From: JAICKN01 sp036491415
Lineage (GTDB): Bacteria > Acidobacteriota > Terriglobia > Terriglobales > Acidobacteriaceae
Assembly: GCA_036491415.1 (NCBI GenBank)
Contig: DASXCC010000015.1
Location: forward strand, 1 to 23,764
DNA: 23,764 nt
Direction: 5' to 3'
Positions 7,254 through 13,139 of the stretch are shown one piece after another (the stretch's first letter is position 1; each line of letters opens with the position of its first letter). Both the position numbers and the translations under genes were made by a program. The notes under the pieces were generated by a model. The model did no database searches, had not been told where the DNA came from, and saw nothing but the letters and a program-made list of their open reading frames with translations.

Positions 7254-8549
7254 CTACACAGCTTGCGATTGCATCTCTTTGATTCGTCTCTGTAGAAATC
7301 GCCGTTCACTTTCATTGGTGGCCATTTCCAACGCGCGTGCATAGCTTTGCACGGCAGCCTCATGCAACCCCGAACGCCGTAGCAGATCGGCGCGCGTGGC
7401 GTGTAGTAAATGATAATTTTCCAGGTTGTTTGCGGCGGAGAGAATGTCGAGAATCATCAATCCGGACTGTGGTCCGTTCACCATGGCAAGCGCAACGGCA
7501 CGGTTCAGCGAGACGATCGGAGAAGGCTGGATGCGCTCGAGCAGATCGTAAAGCTCGAGGATCTGCGCCCAGTCGGTATCTTCGGCGTGTTCGGCCTGGC
7601 AGTGGATGGCAGCAATGGCCGCCTGCAAAGCGTACGGGGAAGCTCCATTGCGAAGGGCGTTCTCGAGCAGCGGCAGCGCTTCCTCAATTTGCGCTTTGTT
7701 CCAGAGAGTGCGGTCTTGTTCTTCCAGAACGATGATGTCGCCGTTTGCGTCCATGCGGGCATCGCGGCGCGCATCGTGCAAAAGCATGAGCGCGAGCAGT
7801 GCGGTTGCTTCCGGAGGAACTTGTGCTCCCATCAAAGAGCACACAAGCCGGGCAAGCCGGATGGCTTCCCCGCAAATGTCGGTTCGCACCAGCGGGCCAC
7901 CGCGGGTGGCGGCGTAGCCTTCATTGAAAACCAAATAAATGACTGTGAGGACAGCCGCCATGCGCGCCGTCAGTTCATCCGTATTCGGAACTCTGTAAGG
8001 AATGCCGGCATCGCGGATTTTTCGCTTTGCACGCACCAATCGCTGCGCCATGGTTGGCACAGGCATAAGAAACGCGCGGGCAATCTCGTCAGTTTCTAGG
8101 CCGCACAATGTGCGAAGGGTCAGGGCGATTTGTGCCTCAGGAGCCAGCGCAGGATGGCAGCAGGTAAAGATAAGTCGCAGGCGGTCATCCGCGATTTCGC
8201 TGGATTCGTCGGTAAGCAGTTCGTTCGGCTCCTCAAAGGGTTCCGACGGCAGCCCCAGCGCTTCCATCTTTTGCGCGAAATTGGCTTGGCGCCGCAAGCG
8301 GTCAATGGCTTTGTGGCGGGCGGTCTGAATGATCCATGCACGGGGAAATTCAGGAATGCCCGAAGATCGCCATTGGTCCACGGCAACGGTGAAAGCTTCC
8401 TGGGCACATTCCTCGGCAAGGTCGAAATCGCCTACGGTGCCAATCAGGGTGGCGACAATCCGGCCCCAGTCCGCCCGGTACACTTCTTCCACAGCTGTGG
8501 CGGCATCCGGCGCGACGTTGGGTATAGGCTGGGAGGACACAGTGCCCAT
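7254..8549 (-). CDS. ECF sigma factor of the ECF42 type with TPR-like C-terminal extension
   Basis: This 431-residue protein is far longer than a normal ECF sigma factor (about 180-200). Sigma region 2 lies at about 18-88 (DFDLAEECAQEAFTVAV, PRAWIIQTARHKAIDRLRR) and region 4 at about 122-180 (DDRLRLIFTCCHPALA, LRTLCGLETDEIARAFL, MAQRLVRAKRKIR). Residues about 190-425 are the helical DUF6596/TPR-like extension, beginning ARMAAVLTVIYLVFNEGY and ending in repeat-like helices (YHLLHATRADLLRRSGLHEA). In ECF42 factors this extension, not a separate anti-sigma factor, is thought to control activity, and no anti-sigma gene is present here. The family is known for its link with DGPF genes; three lie downstream of its putative promoters. 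The start lacks a Shine-Dalgarno sequence. Confidence 0.9.
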   Translation of the reverse strand: MGTVSSQPIPNVAPDAATAVEEVYRADWGRIVATLIGTVGDFDLAEECAQEAFTVAVDQWRSSGIPEFPRAWIIQTARHKAIDRLRRQANFAQKMEALGLPSEPFEEPNELLTDESSEIADDRLRLIFTCCHPALAPEAQIALTLRTLCGLETDEIARAFLMPVPTMAQRLVRAKRKIRDAGIPYRVPNTDELTARMAAVLTVIYLVFNEGYAATRGGPLVRTDICGEAIRLARLVCSLMGAQVPPEATALLALMLLHDARRDARMDANGDIIVLEEQDRTLWNKAQIEEALPLLENALRNGASPYALQAAIAAIHCQAEHAEDTDWAQILELYDLLERIQPSPIVSLNRAVALAMVNGPQSGLMILDILSAANNLENYHLLHATRADLLRRSGLHEAAVQSYARALEMATNESERRFLQRRIKEMQSQAV

Positions 8550-8577
8550 TGTAAATGTAAATATTTTTTCGGAACGG

Positions 8578-8605
8578 TGTCGATTTGAGGATTTCCCGTT
8601 CGACT
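8578..8605 (+). promoter_or_regulatory. ECF42-type promoter of the first DGPF operon, near-palindromic
   Basis: TGTCGA at 8578-8583, 17 bases, then CGAC at 8601-8604. The same arrangement precedes the other two DGPF genes and matches the ECF42 target motif reported from Streptomyces as I recall it (TGTCGA, then CG[A/T]C). The predicted start lies about 15 bases before the ATG at 8626. Read on the other strand, AGTCGA (8605-8600), 17 bases and CGAC (8582-8579) point at the sigma-factor gene, so the site may fire both ways. Confidence 0.75.
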
Positions 8606-8625
8606 AACCAGTGAGGGAGCTAGAT

Positions 8626-8991
8626 ATGAAATATATGTTGTTGATTTATTTGGATGAAAAGGGGCTCACTGAGGCGCAACGTATGGATTGCTATGCGGAT
8701 TCTGCCGCCTATGCCCACAAACTCCAGGCAAGCGGGAAGTTTGTCAGCACCTCACCGCTGCATCCGACTTCGACTGCAACCTGCGTCCGGCAAGACAACG
8801 GCATACCCTTGGTCACCGATGGCCCTTTCGCCGAAACACGGGAACAGCTTGGAGGCTATTTCGTAATCGATGTAGACGACCTCGATGAAGCTATCAGAAT
8901 CGCTTCCGAGGTCCCAGCTGGCAAGTGGGGGACGGTGGAAATCCGCCCCATGATCGACGTCAAGAATTTGCCGGTAGCACGAGCCAGTTAA
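8626..8991 (+). CDS. YCII-related DGPF protein (copy 1)
   Basis: A 121-residue cytoplasmic protein of the YCII/DGPF family. It starts MKYMLLIYLDEKGLTEAQRM and carries the hallmark TDGPFAETREQLGGYFVID (about residues 65-83), ending in the usual VEIRPMID strand. The fold is a ferredoxin-like dimer; YciI has a His/Asp pair and suspected hydrolase chemistry, but no DGPF protein has a proven physiological substrate that I know of. The ATG at 8626 is chosen over a GTG at 8611 because AGGGAG sits at the right distance before it. It is the first gene after an ECF42-type promoter and is followed after nine bases by the small CPAC protein and then DUF899, so these three form an operon. Confidence 0.9.
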   Translation: MKYMLLIYLDEKGLTEAQRMDCYADSAAYAHKLQASGKFVSTSPLHPTSTATCVRQDNGIPLVTDGPFAETREQLGGYFVIDVDDLDEAIRIASEVPAGKWGTVEIRPMIDVKNLPVARAS

Positions 8992-9000
8992 GGAGGGTTT

Positions 9001-9168
9001 ATGTGCCCAGCATGCATTTCTGGTACGGCGATGTTGCTCGCCGGACTGATGACAACCGGCGGACTTACGGCATTCATCGCGCCCAGTTTTTTTCGTCGCG
9101 CTAAGAGCCCTGAAACCAATGACCAAGTGGAAAAATATAAACCATTGAATGAAGATCAAACTGATTAA
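9001..9168 (+). CDS. 55-residue CPAC-motif membrane microprotein
   Basis: A short gene between the DGPF and DUF899 genes, 9 bases after one and 11 before the other, with a near-perfect ribosome-binding site (AAGGAGG, about five bases before the ATG). The product starts MCPACISG, has one hydrophobic segment at about 8-28 (TAMLLAGLMTTGGLTAFIA), then a basic FFRRAK stop-transfer and an acidic tail ending NEDQTD. The N-terminal Cys-Pro-Ala-Cys is a thioredoxin-like CxxC. From memory, similar MCPxC...TTGGLTA microproteins occur in other bacteria near DUF899 or DoxX genes, without a known function. The spacing, start signals and operon position make it a real gene. A redox or metal-binding role is only an inference. 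Confidence 0.82.
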   Translation: MCPACISGTAMLLAGLMTTGGLTAFIAPSFFRRAKSPETNDQVEKYKPLNEDQTD

Positions 9169-9179
9169 GGAGGAACATT

Positions 9180-10007
9180 ATGACTACGAGCACAGTTGAG
9201 AAGGCAAACGTTGTATCCCGCGCCGAATGGCTTGCCGCGCGCCGAGAATTACTTACTGAAGAAAAAGCCCTTACCCGTGCGCGCGACGCCGTCAGTCAAA
9301 AGCGCCGTGAACTTCCCTGGGTGAAGATGGACAAAGACTATGTTTTCGATGGCCCGAACGGAAAAGAAAAACTCGCCGATCTTTTCGGCGGGCGCAGCCA
9401 ACTCATTATTTATCACTTTATGTTTGCTCCCGGCTGGAACGAAGGCTGTGTCGGCTGCTCGTTCCTCTCGGACCACGTGGATGGAGCCGTGCAACATCTT
9501 GAACAGCACGATGTCTCGTATGTTGCGGTTTCCCGCGCACCGCTGGCGGAAATCACGCCTTTCATGAAGCGCATGGGCTGGAAGTTCAAGTGGGTCTCGT
9601 CATTTGGGACCGATTTCAATTATGACTTCCACGTTTCTTTTCCGAAAGAAGAGGTCGCCAAGGGAAAGGTTTATAACAACTTTGAAATGCAGGAAGCCTA
9701 TGGCGACGAAGTCTCCGGGACCAGCGTGTTCTATAAGGATGCTAACGGTGACATTTTTCACACCTACTCGCAATATTCGCGAGGCGGAGAAGCGGCGCTG
9801 GGCACCTATCACTTTCTTGATTTGACTCCAAAAGGCCGCAACGAAACCGGCCCCGGATTCAACCTCACCGATTGGGTTCGCCATCACGATCGTTACGGAT
9901 CGGGCGGACTTGTACAGCCAACAGGACGCTACCAGGCCGAATCAAAGACTGAATTAATGACTGAGATGAAGTCCGACGAGAAATCCGAGACCTGCTGCAA
10001 ACACTGA
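9180..10007 (+). CDS. DUF899 thioredoxin-like family protein
   Basis: A 275-residue member of DUF899, a thioredoxin-fold family with no settled function. VVSRAEWLAARRELLTEEKA near the N-terminus and RRELPWVKMDKDYVFDGPNG (about 42-61) are typical. LIIYHFMFAPGWNEGCVGCS (about 75-94) contains a C90-x-x-C93 pair in the position expected for the thioredoxin active site. ISLEADING features later on are TDFNYDFHVSF, GTSVFYKD and GTYHFLDLTPKGRNE. The C-terminus ends in Cys-Cys-Lys-His, beyond the domain. AAGGAGG sits before the ATG. It is third in the DGPF/CPAC/DUF899 operon, so it is probably induced by the ECF42 sigma factor. A cytosolic redox enzyme is plausible. Confidence 0.9.
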   Translation: MTTSTVEKANVVSRAEWLAARRELLTEEKALTRARDAVSQKRRELPWVKMDKDYVFDGPNGKEKLADLFGGRSQLIIYHFMFAPGWNEGCVGCSFLSDHVDGAVQHLEQHDVSYVAVSRAPLAEITPFMKRMGWKFKWVSSFGTDFNYDFHVSFPKEEVAKGKVYNNFEMQEAYGDEVSGTSVFYKDANGDIFHTYSQYSRGGEAALGTYHFLDLTPKGRNETGPGFNLTDWVRHHDRYGSGGLVQPTGRYQAESKTELMTEMKSDEKSETCCKH

Positions 10008-10108
10008 TTGCAACGCTTCGTAAATGTTTAGATCTGGCGGCTTCTGGCATCCCTGTCCCCGGCTGCCGGCAGTCGCCTTGTAACTAGCAAGTTAAGCGCG
10101 ATACTTCG

Positions 10109-10160
10109 TCAATCGATATTTGCCAACCGATATTTCGCCAATCTATATTCACCAATCTAA
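10109..10160 (+). repeat. Short tandem repeat, period 14-15, before a VOC gene
   Basis: Successive units read TCAATCGATATTTG (10109-10122), CCAACCGATATTTCG (10123-10137), CCAATCTATATTCA (10138-10151) and CCAATCTAA (10152-10160). They lie directly before the AGAGGAGAG ribosome-binding site of the next gene and so form most of its leader. The pattern is imperfect but unmistakable. Confidence 0.75.
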
Positions 10161-10173
10161 AGAGGAGAGTTTT

Positions 10174-10650
10174 ATGCCAAAAATTACCCCGTTTCTCTGG
10201 TTCGATAACAACGCGGAAGAGGCTGCGAATTTTTACACCTCTATTTTTAAAGATTCGAAGATCAAAGCCATTCATCATTATGGCGAAGACTGCCCGGGCC
10301 CGAAGGGATCCGTGATGACGGTTGCTTTCACCATCGAAGGTCAGGAATTTACGGCGTTGAACGGCGGACCGACATTCAAGTTCACCGAAGCCGTATCGTT
10401 TGTAGTGCATTGCAAGACTCAAGACGAAGTCGATCACTATTATTCGAAATTGATTGCCGACGGTGGGAAAGAAATCCAATGCGGGTGGGTGAAAGATAAA
10501 TTCGGCCTTGCCTGGCAAATCACTCCGGATATTTTGTTTGAATTTTTGGGTGACAAAGATAAAGAAAAAGCGCAACGCGTGATGCAAGCGATGATGCAAA
10601 TGCGCAAAATTGACATCGCAAAATTGAAACAGGCTTATGAACAAAGTTGA
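10174..10650 (+). CDS. VOC-family PhnB-like protein
   Basis: A 158-residue protein of the glyoxalase/vicinal oxygen chelate superfamily, PhnB/'3-demethylubiquinone 3-methyltransferase-like' branch. It begins MPKITPFLWFDNNAEEAANF with the typical FYTSIFKDSKI next, has EGQEFTALNGGPTFKFTEAV in the middle and KDKFGLAWQITP near the C-terminal end of the fold. These folds pair two beta-alpha-beta-beta-beta units and often bind a metal, though PhnB-type members frequently lack ligands. AGAGGAGAG at 10161-10169 decides the ATG at 10174; an in-frame start at 10120 would fall inside the tandem repeat. The next, broken membrane-protein gene starts within its last codons. The molecule it acts on is unknown. 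Confidence 0.88.
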   Translation: MPKITPFLWFDNNAEEAANFYTSIFKDSKIKAIHHYGEDCPGPKGSVMTVAFTIEGQEFTALNGGPTFKFTEAVSFVVHCKTQDEVDHYYSKLIADGGKEIQCGWVKDKFGLAWQITPDILFEFLGDKDKEKAQRVMQAMMQMRKIDIAKLKQAYEQS

Positions 10651-10887
10651 TTCCAGCGCGGCGCCGCGCAGAGGAGATCTGCGCAGCATCGGAGCTATCG
10701 TCGCGGGCTGTATCGGTTTGCTTTAAGCATCGCCGGAGACACGCCACCTGGGGCCATGTTCCTTCTCTTGGCTGACACTTGGCCCGCGACTATTGCTCGC
10801 ACAATTGGCCCGCACTGGTATCCACTTACATTGGTCGTGACTTCGTTGCCTACTGCTTGGGTCGGCGGAAAGCCCCGTCTCTTTTAA
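10637..10887 (+). pseudogene. Decayed small membrane-protein gene
   Basis: An ATG at 10637 overlaps the VOC stop by 14 bases and reads MNKVDSSAAPRRGDLRSIGA then IVAGCIGLL before TAA at 10724. One frame over, starting at 10720, the sequence continues ALSIAGDTPPGAMFLLLADT and later GPHWYPLTLVVTSLPTAWVG with GKPRLF, ending at 10887. A single missing base near 10720 would join the two parts. Intact relatives that I recall are about 140-150 residues with four helices and the same ends; here the middle is missing. The signs are therefore one frameshift plus an internal deletion. The start overlap suggests it was once coupled to the VOC gene. Confidence 0.6.
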
Positions 10888-10910
10888 CTGCTCAAAATAA
10901 CTGCTCAAAA
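10885..10910 (+). repeat. Perfect 13-bp tandem duplication
   Basis: TAACTGCTCAAAA occurs twice head to tail at 10885-10897 and 10898-10910 without a mismatch. It begins at the stop codon of the decayed membrane-protein gene and precedes the ECF42-type promoter. This looks like a recent slippage or duplication event in unconstrained DNA. Confidence 0.9.
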
Positions 10911-10944
10911 ATCGTGAATCACGTTAAAAAAAGAAAAATAAAAA

Positions 10945-10971
10945 TGTCGATCTGGAAGGTTACCGCTCGTC
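10945..10971 (+). promoter_or_regulatory. ECF42-type promoter of DGPF gene 2
   Basis: TGTCGA at 10945-10950, exactly 17 bases, then CGTC at 10968-10971. CGTC is the alternative -10 core in the motif as I recall it. It lies 65 bases before the ATG at 11037. Confidence 0.72.
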
Positions 10972-11036
10972 TTACCAGTGAAAAGCAAGTTCAATCAAAA
11001 AGAACGAGCTCAAACTAAAATTCGAGGAGAAATATA

Positions 11037-11417
11037 ATGAGATTTTTAATGATCGTGAAGGCCAATAAGGATTCAGAAGCGGGCAAAATGCCCAGTCAGG
11101 AACTGTTCGCAGCGATGGGCAAGTACAACGACGAGCTCCGCAAAGCCGGGGCCCTTGTGGAGTTAGCCGGGCTTCAGCCCAGTTCCAAAGGATTCCGTGT
11201 GAAGTTTTCGGATGGCAAGAAGACCATCGTTGACGGGCCCTTCGCGGAAACCAAGGAATTGGTCGCGGGTTTCTGGATTATCGACGTTAAGTCGCGCGAA
11301 GAAGCATTGAGCTGGGCGAAGCGTATTCCTGAACCATTCGGTCAGGGGCAAGAAGCCGTCGTCGAAGTGCGGCCATTTTTCAACCTCGAAGACTTTGCAT
11401 CCTTGCAAGGCGATTGA
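11037..11417 (+). CDS. YCII-related DGPF protein (copy 2)
   Basis: A 126-residue DGPF/YCII protein beginning MRFLMIVKANKDSEAGKMPS. The family signature is VDGPFAETKELVAGFWIIDV (about residues 66-85) and the C-terminal strand is VVEVRPFFNLEDF. GAGGAGA lies about seven bases before the ATG. Its leader carries its own ECF42-type promoter, so it is a separate transcription unit from copy 1. It is as distant from copy 1 as from copy 3, which argues for old duplication or separate recruitment rather than a recent local copy. It is about 120 bases from copy 3, each with its own promoter. Confidence 0.9.
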   Translation: MRFLMIVKANKDSEAGKMPSQELFAAMGKYNDELRKAGALVELAGLQPSSKGFRVKFSDGKKTIVDGPFAETKELVAGFWIIDVKSREEALSWAKRIPEPFGQGQEAVVEVRPFFNLEDFASLQGD

Positions 11418-11463
11418 TGGCGCGAAGAAACTCAGCGAAGAACTTGTAAAAAATAATTTCAGG

Positions 11464-11503
11464 CGACTGTCGATTTAGAGATCCTCCATTCGATCTACAG
11501 TCG
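11464..11503 (+). promoter_or_regulatory. ECF42-type promoter of DGPF gene 3, flanked by a 7-bp inverted repeat
   Basis: TGTCGA at 11468-11473, 17 bases, then CGAT at 11491-11494. It lies 46 bases before the ATG at 11541. CGACTGT (11464-11470) and ACAGTCG (11497-11503) are perfect inverted copies that overlap the -35 box and follow the -10 box. Confidence 0.7.
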
Positions 11504-11540
11504 AAGAAACATAACAGGCAAAACAAAGGAGACACACCCC

Positions 11541-11924
11541 ATGCGGTACATGATGCTGGTGAAGTGCACGCAGGAATCCGAAACTGGAGTTCCTCCGAAT
11601 CCGGAATTAATGGCTGCCGTGGCGAAGCTCGCCGAGGAAGCCACAAAGCGAGGCGTGATGATCGACGCGGGAGGTTTGTTACCAAGCGCCCGAGCTACGC
11701 GCATTCACGTATCCAAAGGAAAGACGACGGTGACGGACGGGCCCTTTGCGGAAACGAAAGAACTGGTCGGCGGTTACGCCATTTTCGATCTCTCTTCGAA
11801 AGAAGATGCCGTAAAAATGGGCAGAGATTTCATGCAAATACACGCGGACATTCTGGGAACTTCGTACGAAGGGCAATTGGAGATCCGCCCCATGTTCAGT
11901 GCGCCTCCGCCTGCGCAGCAGTAA
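11541..11924 (+). CDS. YCII-related DGPF protein (copy 3)
   Basis: A 127-residue member of the same family, beginning MRYMMLVKCTQESETGVPPN, with VTDGPFAETKELVGGYAIFD (about residues 64-83) and a LEIRPMF strand near the end, followed by a short proline-rich tail (SAPPPAQQ). AAAGGAG about ten bases before the ATG is the likely ribosome-binding site. It is followed after 33 bases by a VOC gene, a pairing often seen in DGPF clusters, so these two probably share the promoter at 11468-11494. Confidence 0.9.
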   Translation: MRYMMLVKCTQESETGVPPNPELMAAVAKLAEEATKRGVMIDAGGLLPSARATRIHVSKGKTTVTDGPFAETKELVGGYAIFDLSSKEDAVKMGRDFMQIHADILGTSYEGQLEIRPMFSAPPPAQQ

Positions 11925-11957
11925 CACTAAACTGCATATTCAGAAGAGGAGAATCTT

Positions 11958-12356
11958 ATGTCATTTAATAGCTATTTGAACTTCAACGGAGATTGCGAAG
12001 CCGCTTTGAAAGCCTACGAAAAATGTTTTGGCGGAAAACTCGAAGCTACAACTTTTGGCAGCACCCCGGCAGGCAATGGTGTTCCCGCCGACTGGCAAAA
12101 CAAACTGGTGCATGCCCGGCTCACTTCGAGCCAGGGAATATTGATGGCGTCGGACGTGCCTCCCGGACGTTACAGCAAGCCGCAGGGGTTTCGCGTAAAC
12201 ATCAACACGAATGATCCTGCGGAAGCGGAACGTGTTTTCAAAGAACTATCGCAGGAGGCGACGATCGAAATGGCTTTGCAACAAACATTCTGGGCCAAGC
12301 GCTTCGCCATGTTGACCGATCGCTTCGGCACTCCGTGGATGATCAACTGCGAGTAA
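11958..12356 (+). CDS. VOC-family PhnB-like protein, intact paralogue
   Basis: A 132-residue vicinal-oxygen-chelate protein starting MSFNSYLNFNGDCEAALKAY, with VPADWQNKLVHARL in the middle and TFWAKRFAMLTDRFGTPWMI at the end, a typical PhnB-type C-terminus. AGAGGAGA lies about seven bases before the ATG. It is the intact counterpart of the broken gene at 6299-6700 and differs clearly from the VOC gene at 10174. It follows DGPF copy 3 and probably belongs to its transcript. These proteins are usually annotated by homology only; no substrate is known. Confidence 0.9.
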   Translation: MSFNSYLNFNGDCEAALKAYEKCFGGKLEATTFGSTPAGNGVPADWQNKLVHARLTSSQGILMASDVPPGRYSKPQGFRVNINTNDPAEAERVFKELSQEATIEMALQQTFWAKRFAMLTDRFGTPWMINCE

Positions 12357-12369
12357 GATCGCATGTGCT

Positions 12370-12391
12370 CCGCTCGTCAACTGGCGAGCGG
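12370..12391 (+). terminator. GC-rich hairpin after the VOC gene, no T-run
   Basis: CCGCTCG (12370-12376) and CGAGCGG (12385-12391) form a seven-pair stem with an eight-base loop, 13 bases after the VOC stop. No run of T follows, so it does not meet the usual intrinsic-terminator rule; it could mark an RNA 3' end or only stabilise it. Confidence 0.35.
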
Positions 12392-12424
12392 CGAAGCCGC
12401 GCCATCCGTTGCTCGTGCAATCTG

Positions 12425-12430
12425 TATAAT
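12425..12430 (+). promoter_or_regulatory. Possible -10 box before the DinB-like gene
   Basis: A perfect TATAAT at 12425-12430, about 40 bases before the chosen start. No convincing -35 box lies 16-18 bases upstream (CCATCC). It marks a possible separate transcript start for the DinB-like gene. Confidence 0.35.
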
Positions 12431-12471
12431 GCCGCCACATAGGAATATTGGATGAAAATAGAAAGGTGCAT

Positions 12472-13077
12472 ATGAAGAAAAAACTTGCTCTGCTGTTTTG
12501 CGCAGTATTCATGATGGCCACATTTGCCGTGGGCCAGACCCTTACCGATGCAGACCGCGAAAAAGGCGTTCAATATCTTGAAAAAACGCGCGATGGCGTC
12601 GTCGATGCAGTAAAAGGATTATCCGACGCACAAATGACATTCAAAGCTGGGCCGGACCGTTGGTCCGTCGCACAAGTGTTGGAGCATATTGCGCTGGCGG
12701 AAGATTATCTCTCCCAGAACGTGACAGCCAATGTGATGAAGGCCCCCGCTGGTCCCGCTGGCCGCGACACCGCGAAAATTGATGCCGCCGTGTTGGCCAT
12801 GATTCCTGATCGTTCCCACAAAGCGCAGGCGCCACCTCCGCTCGTTCCCTCTGGACGATGGACTCCGGCAGAGACCCTCGACCACTTTTTGAAAGCCCGC
12901 GCCAAGACCATTGAACTGATGAAGAACACGCCCGATCTTCGCGCGCATGCAACAGACAGCCCGTTGGGTCAAAAGCTCGATGGCTATGAATGGCTGCTGT
13001 TCATCGCCGCGCATAGCGAGCGCCACACCAAACAAATACAGGAAGTGAAAGACAATCCGAACTTCCCGAAAAATTAG
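12472..13077 (+). CDS. Exported DinB-superfamily protein
   Basis: A 201-residue protein with a signal peptide (MKKKLALLFCAVFMMATFAVG) and a DinB/YfiT-like four-helix bundle. The metal-binding histidine pattern of the superfamily is present: His72 in VLEHIALAEDYL and His181 and His185 in IAAHSERHTKQI. The typical RWSVAQVLEH is at about 63-72. Members bind nickel or zinc, and some are thiol-dependent transferases, but exported versions have no known job. A frame opens at 12448, but the ATG at 12472 has AAAGGTG before it and starts the signal peptide directly. It lies after the ECF42 block and carries its own possible -10 box, so its inclusion in that regulon is doubtful. Confidence 0.85.
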   Translation: MKKKLALLFCAVFMMATFAVGQTLTDADREKGVQYLEKTRDGVVDAVKGLSDAQMTFKAGPDRWSVAQVLEHIALAEDYLSQNVTANVMKAPAGPAGRDTAKIDAAVLAMIPDRSHKAQAPPPLVPSGRWTPAETLDHFLKARAKTIELMKNTPDLRAHATDSPLGQKLDGYEWLLFIAAHSERHTKQIQEVKDNPNFPKN

Positions 13078-13091
13078 CTGACAGCTTTTCC

Positions 13092-13114
13092 GGGGACTTC
13101 GATCAGAGGTCCCC
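13092..13114 (+). terminator. Stem-loop between the DinB-like and glycosidase genes
   Basis: GGGGACTT (13092-13099) and AGGTCCCC (13107-13114) pair over eight positions with one G:U, enclosing a seven-base loop. It lies 15 bases after the DinB stop. The following sequence is AT-rich (ATCTCATAATTT), not a clean T-run, so termination is probable but imperfect. Confidence 0.5.
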
Positions 13115-13139
13115 ATCTCATAATTTCCGAGTGACGTGC

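Noticed and set aside
7445..7450. TGTCGA inside the sigma-factor gene.
   Set aside because: No CG core at the required spacing; it is coding sequence of the opposite strand.
7410..8099. 229-codon plus-strand frame.
   Set aside because: It is the complement of the sigma-factor gene and has no recognisable domain; the minus strand has clear sigma motifs.
10063..10072. CTGCCGGCAG palindrome after DUF899 as a terminator.
   Set aside because: Ten-base self-complementary sequence without a loop or T-run; too short to act as an intrinsic terminator.
10084..10689. 201-codon minus-strand frame over the VOC gene.
   Set aside because: Shadow of the VOC gene, which has its own Shine-Dalgarno sequence and family motifs.
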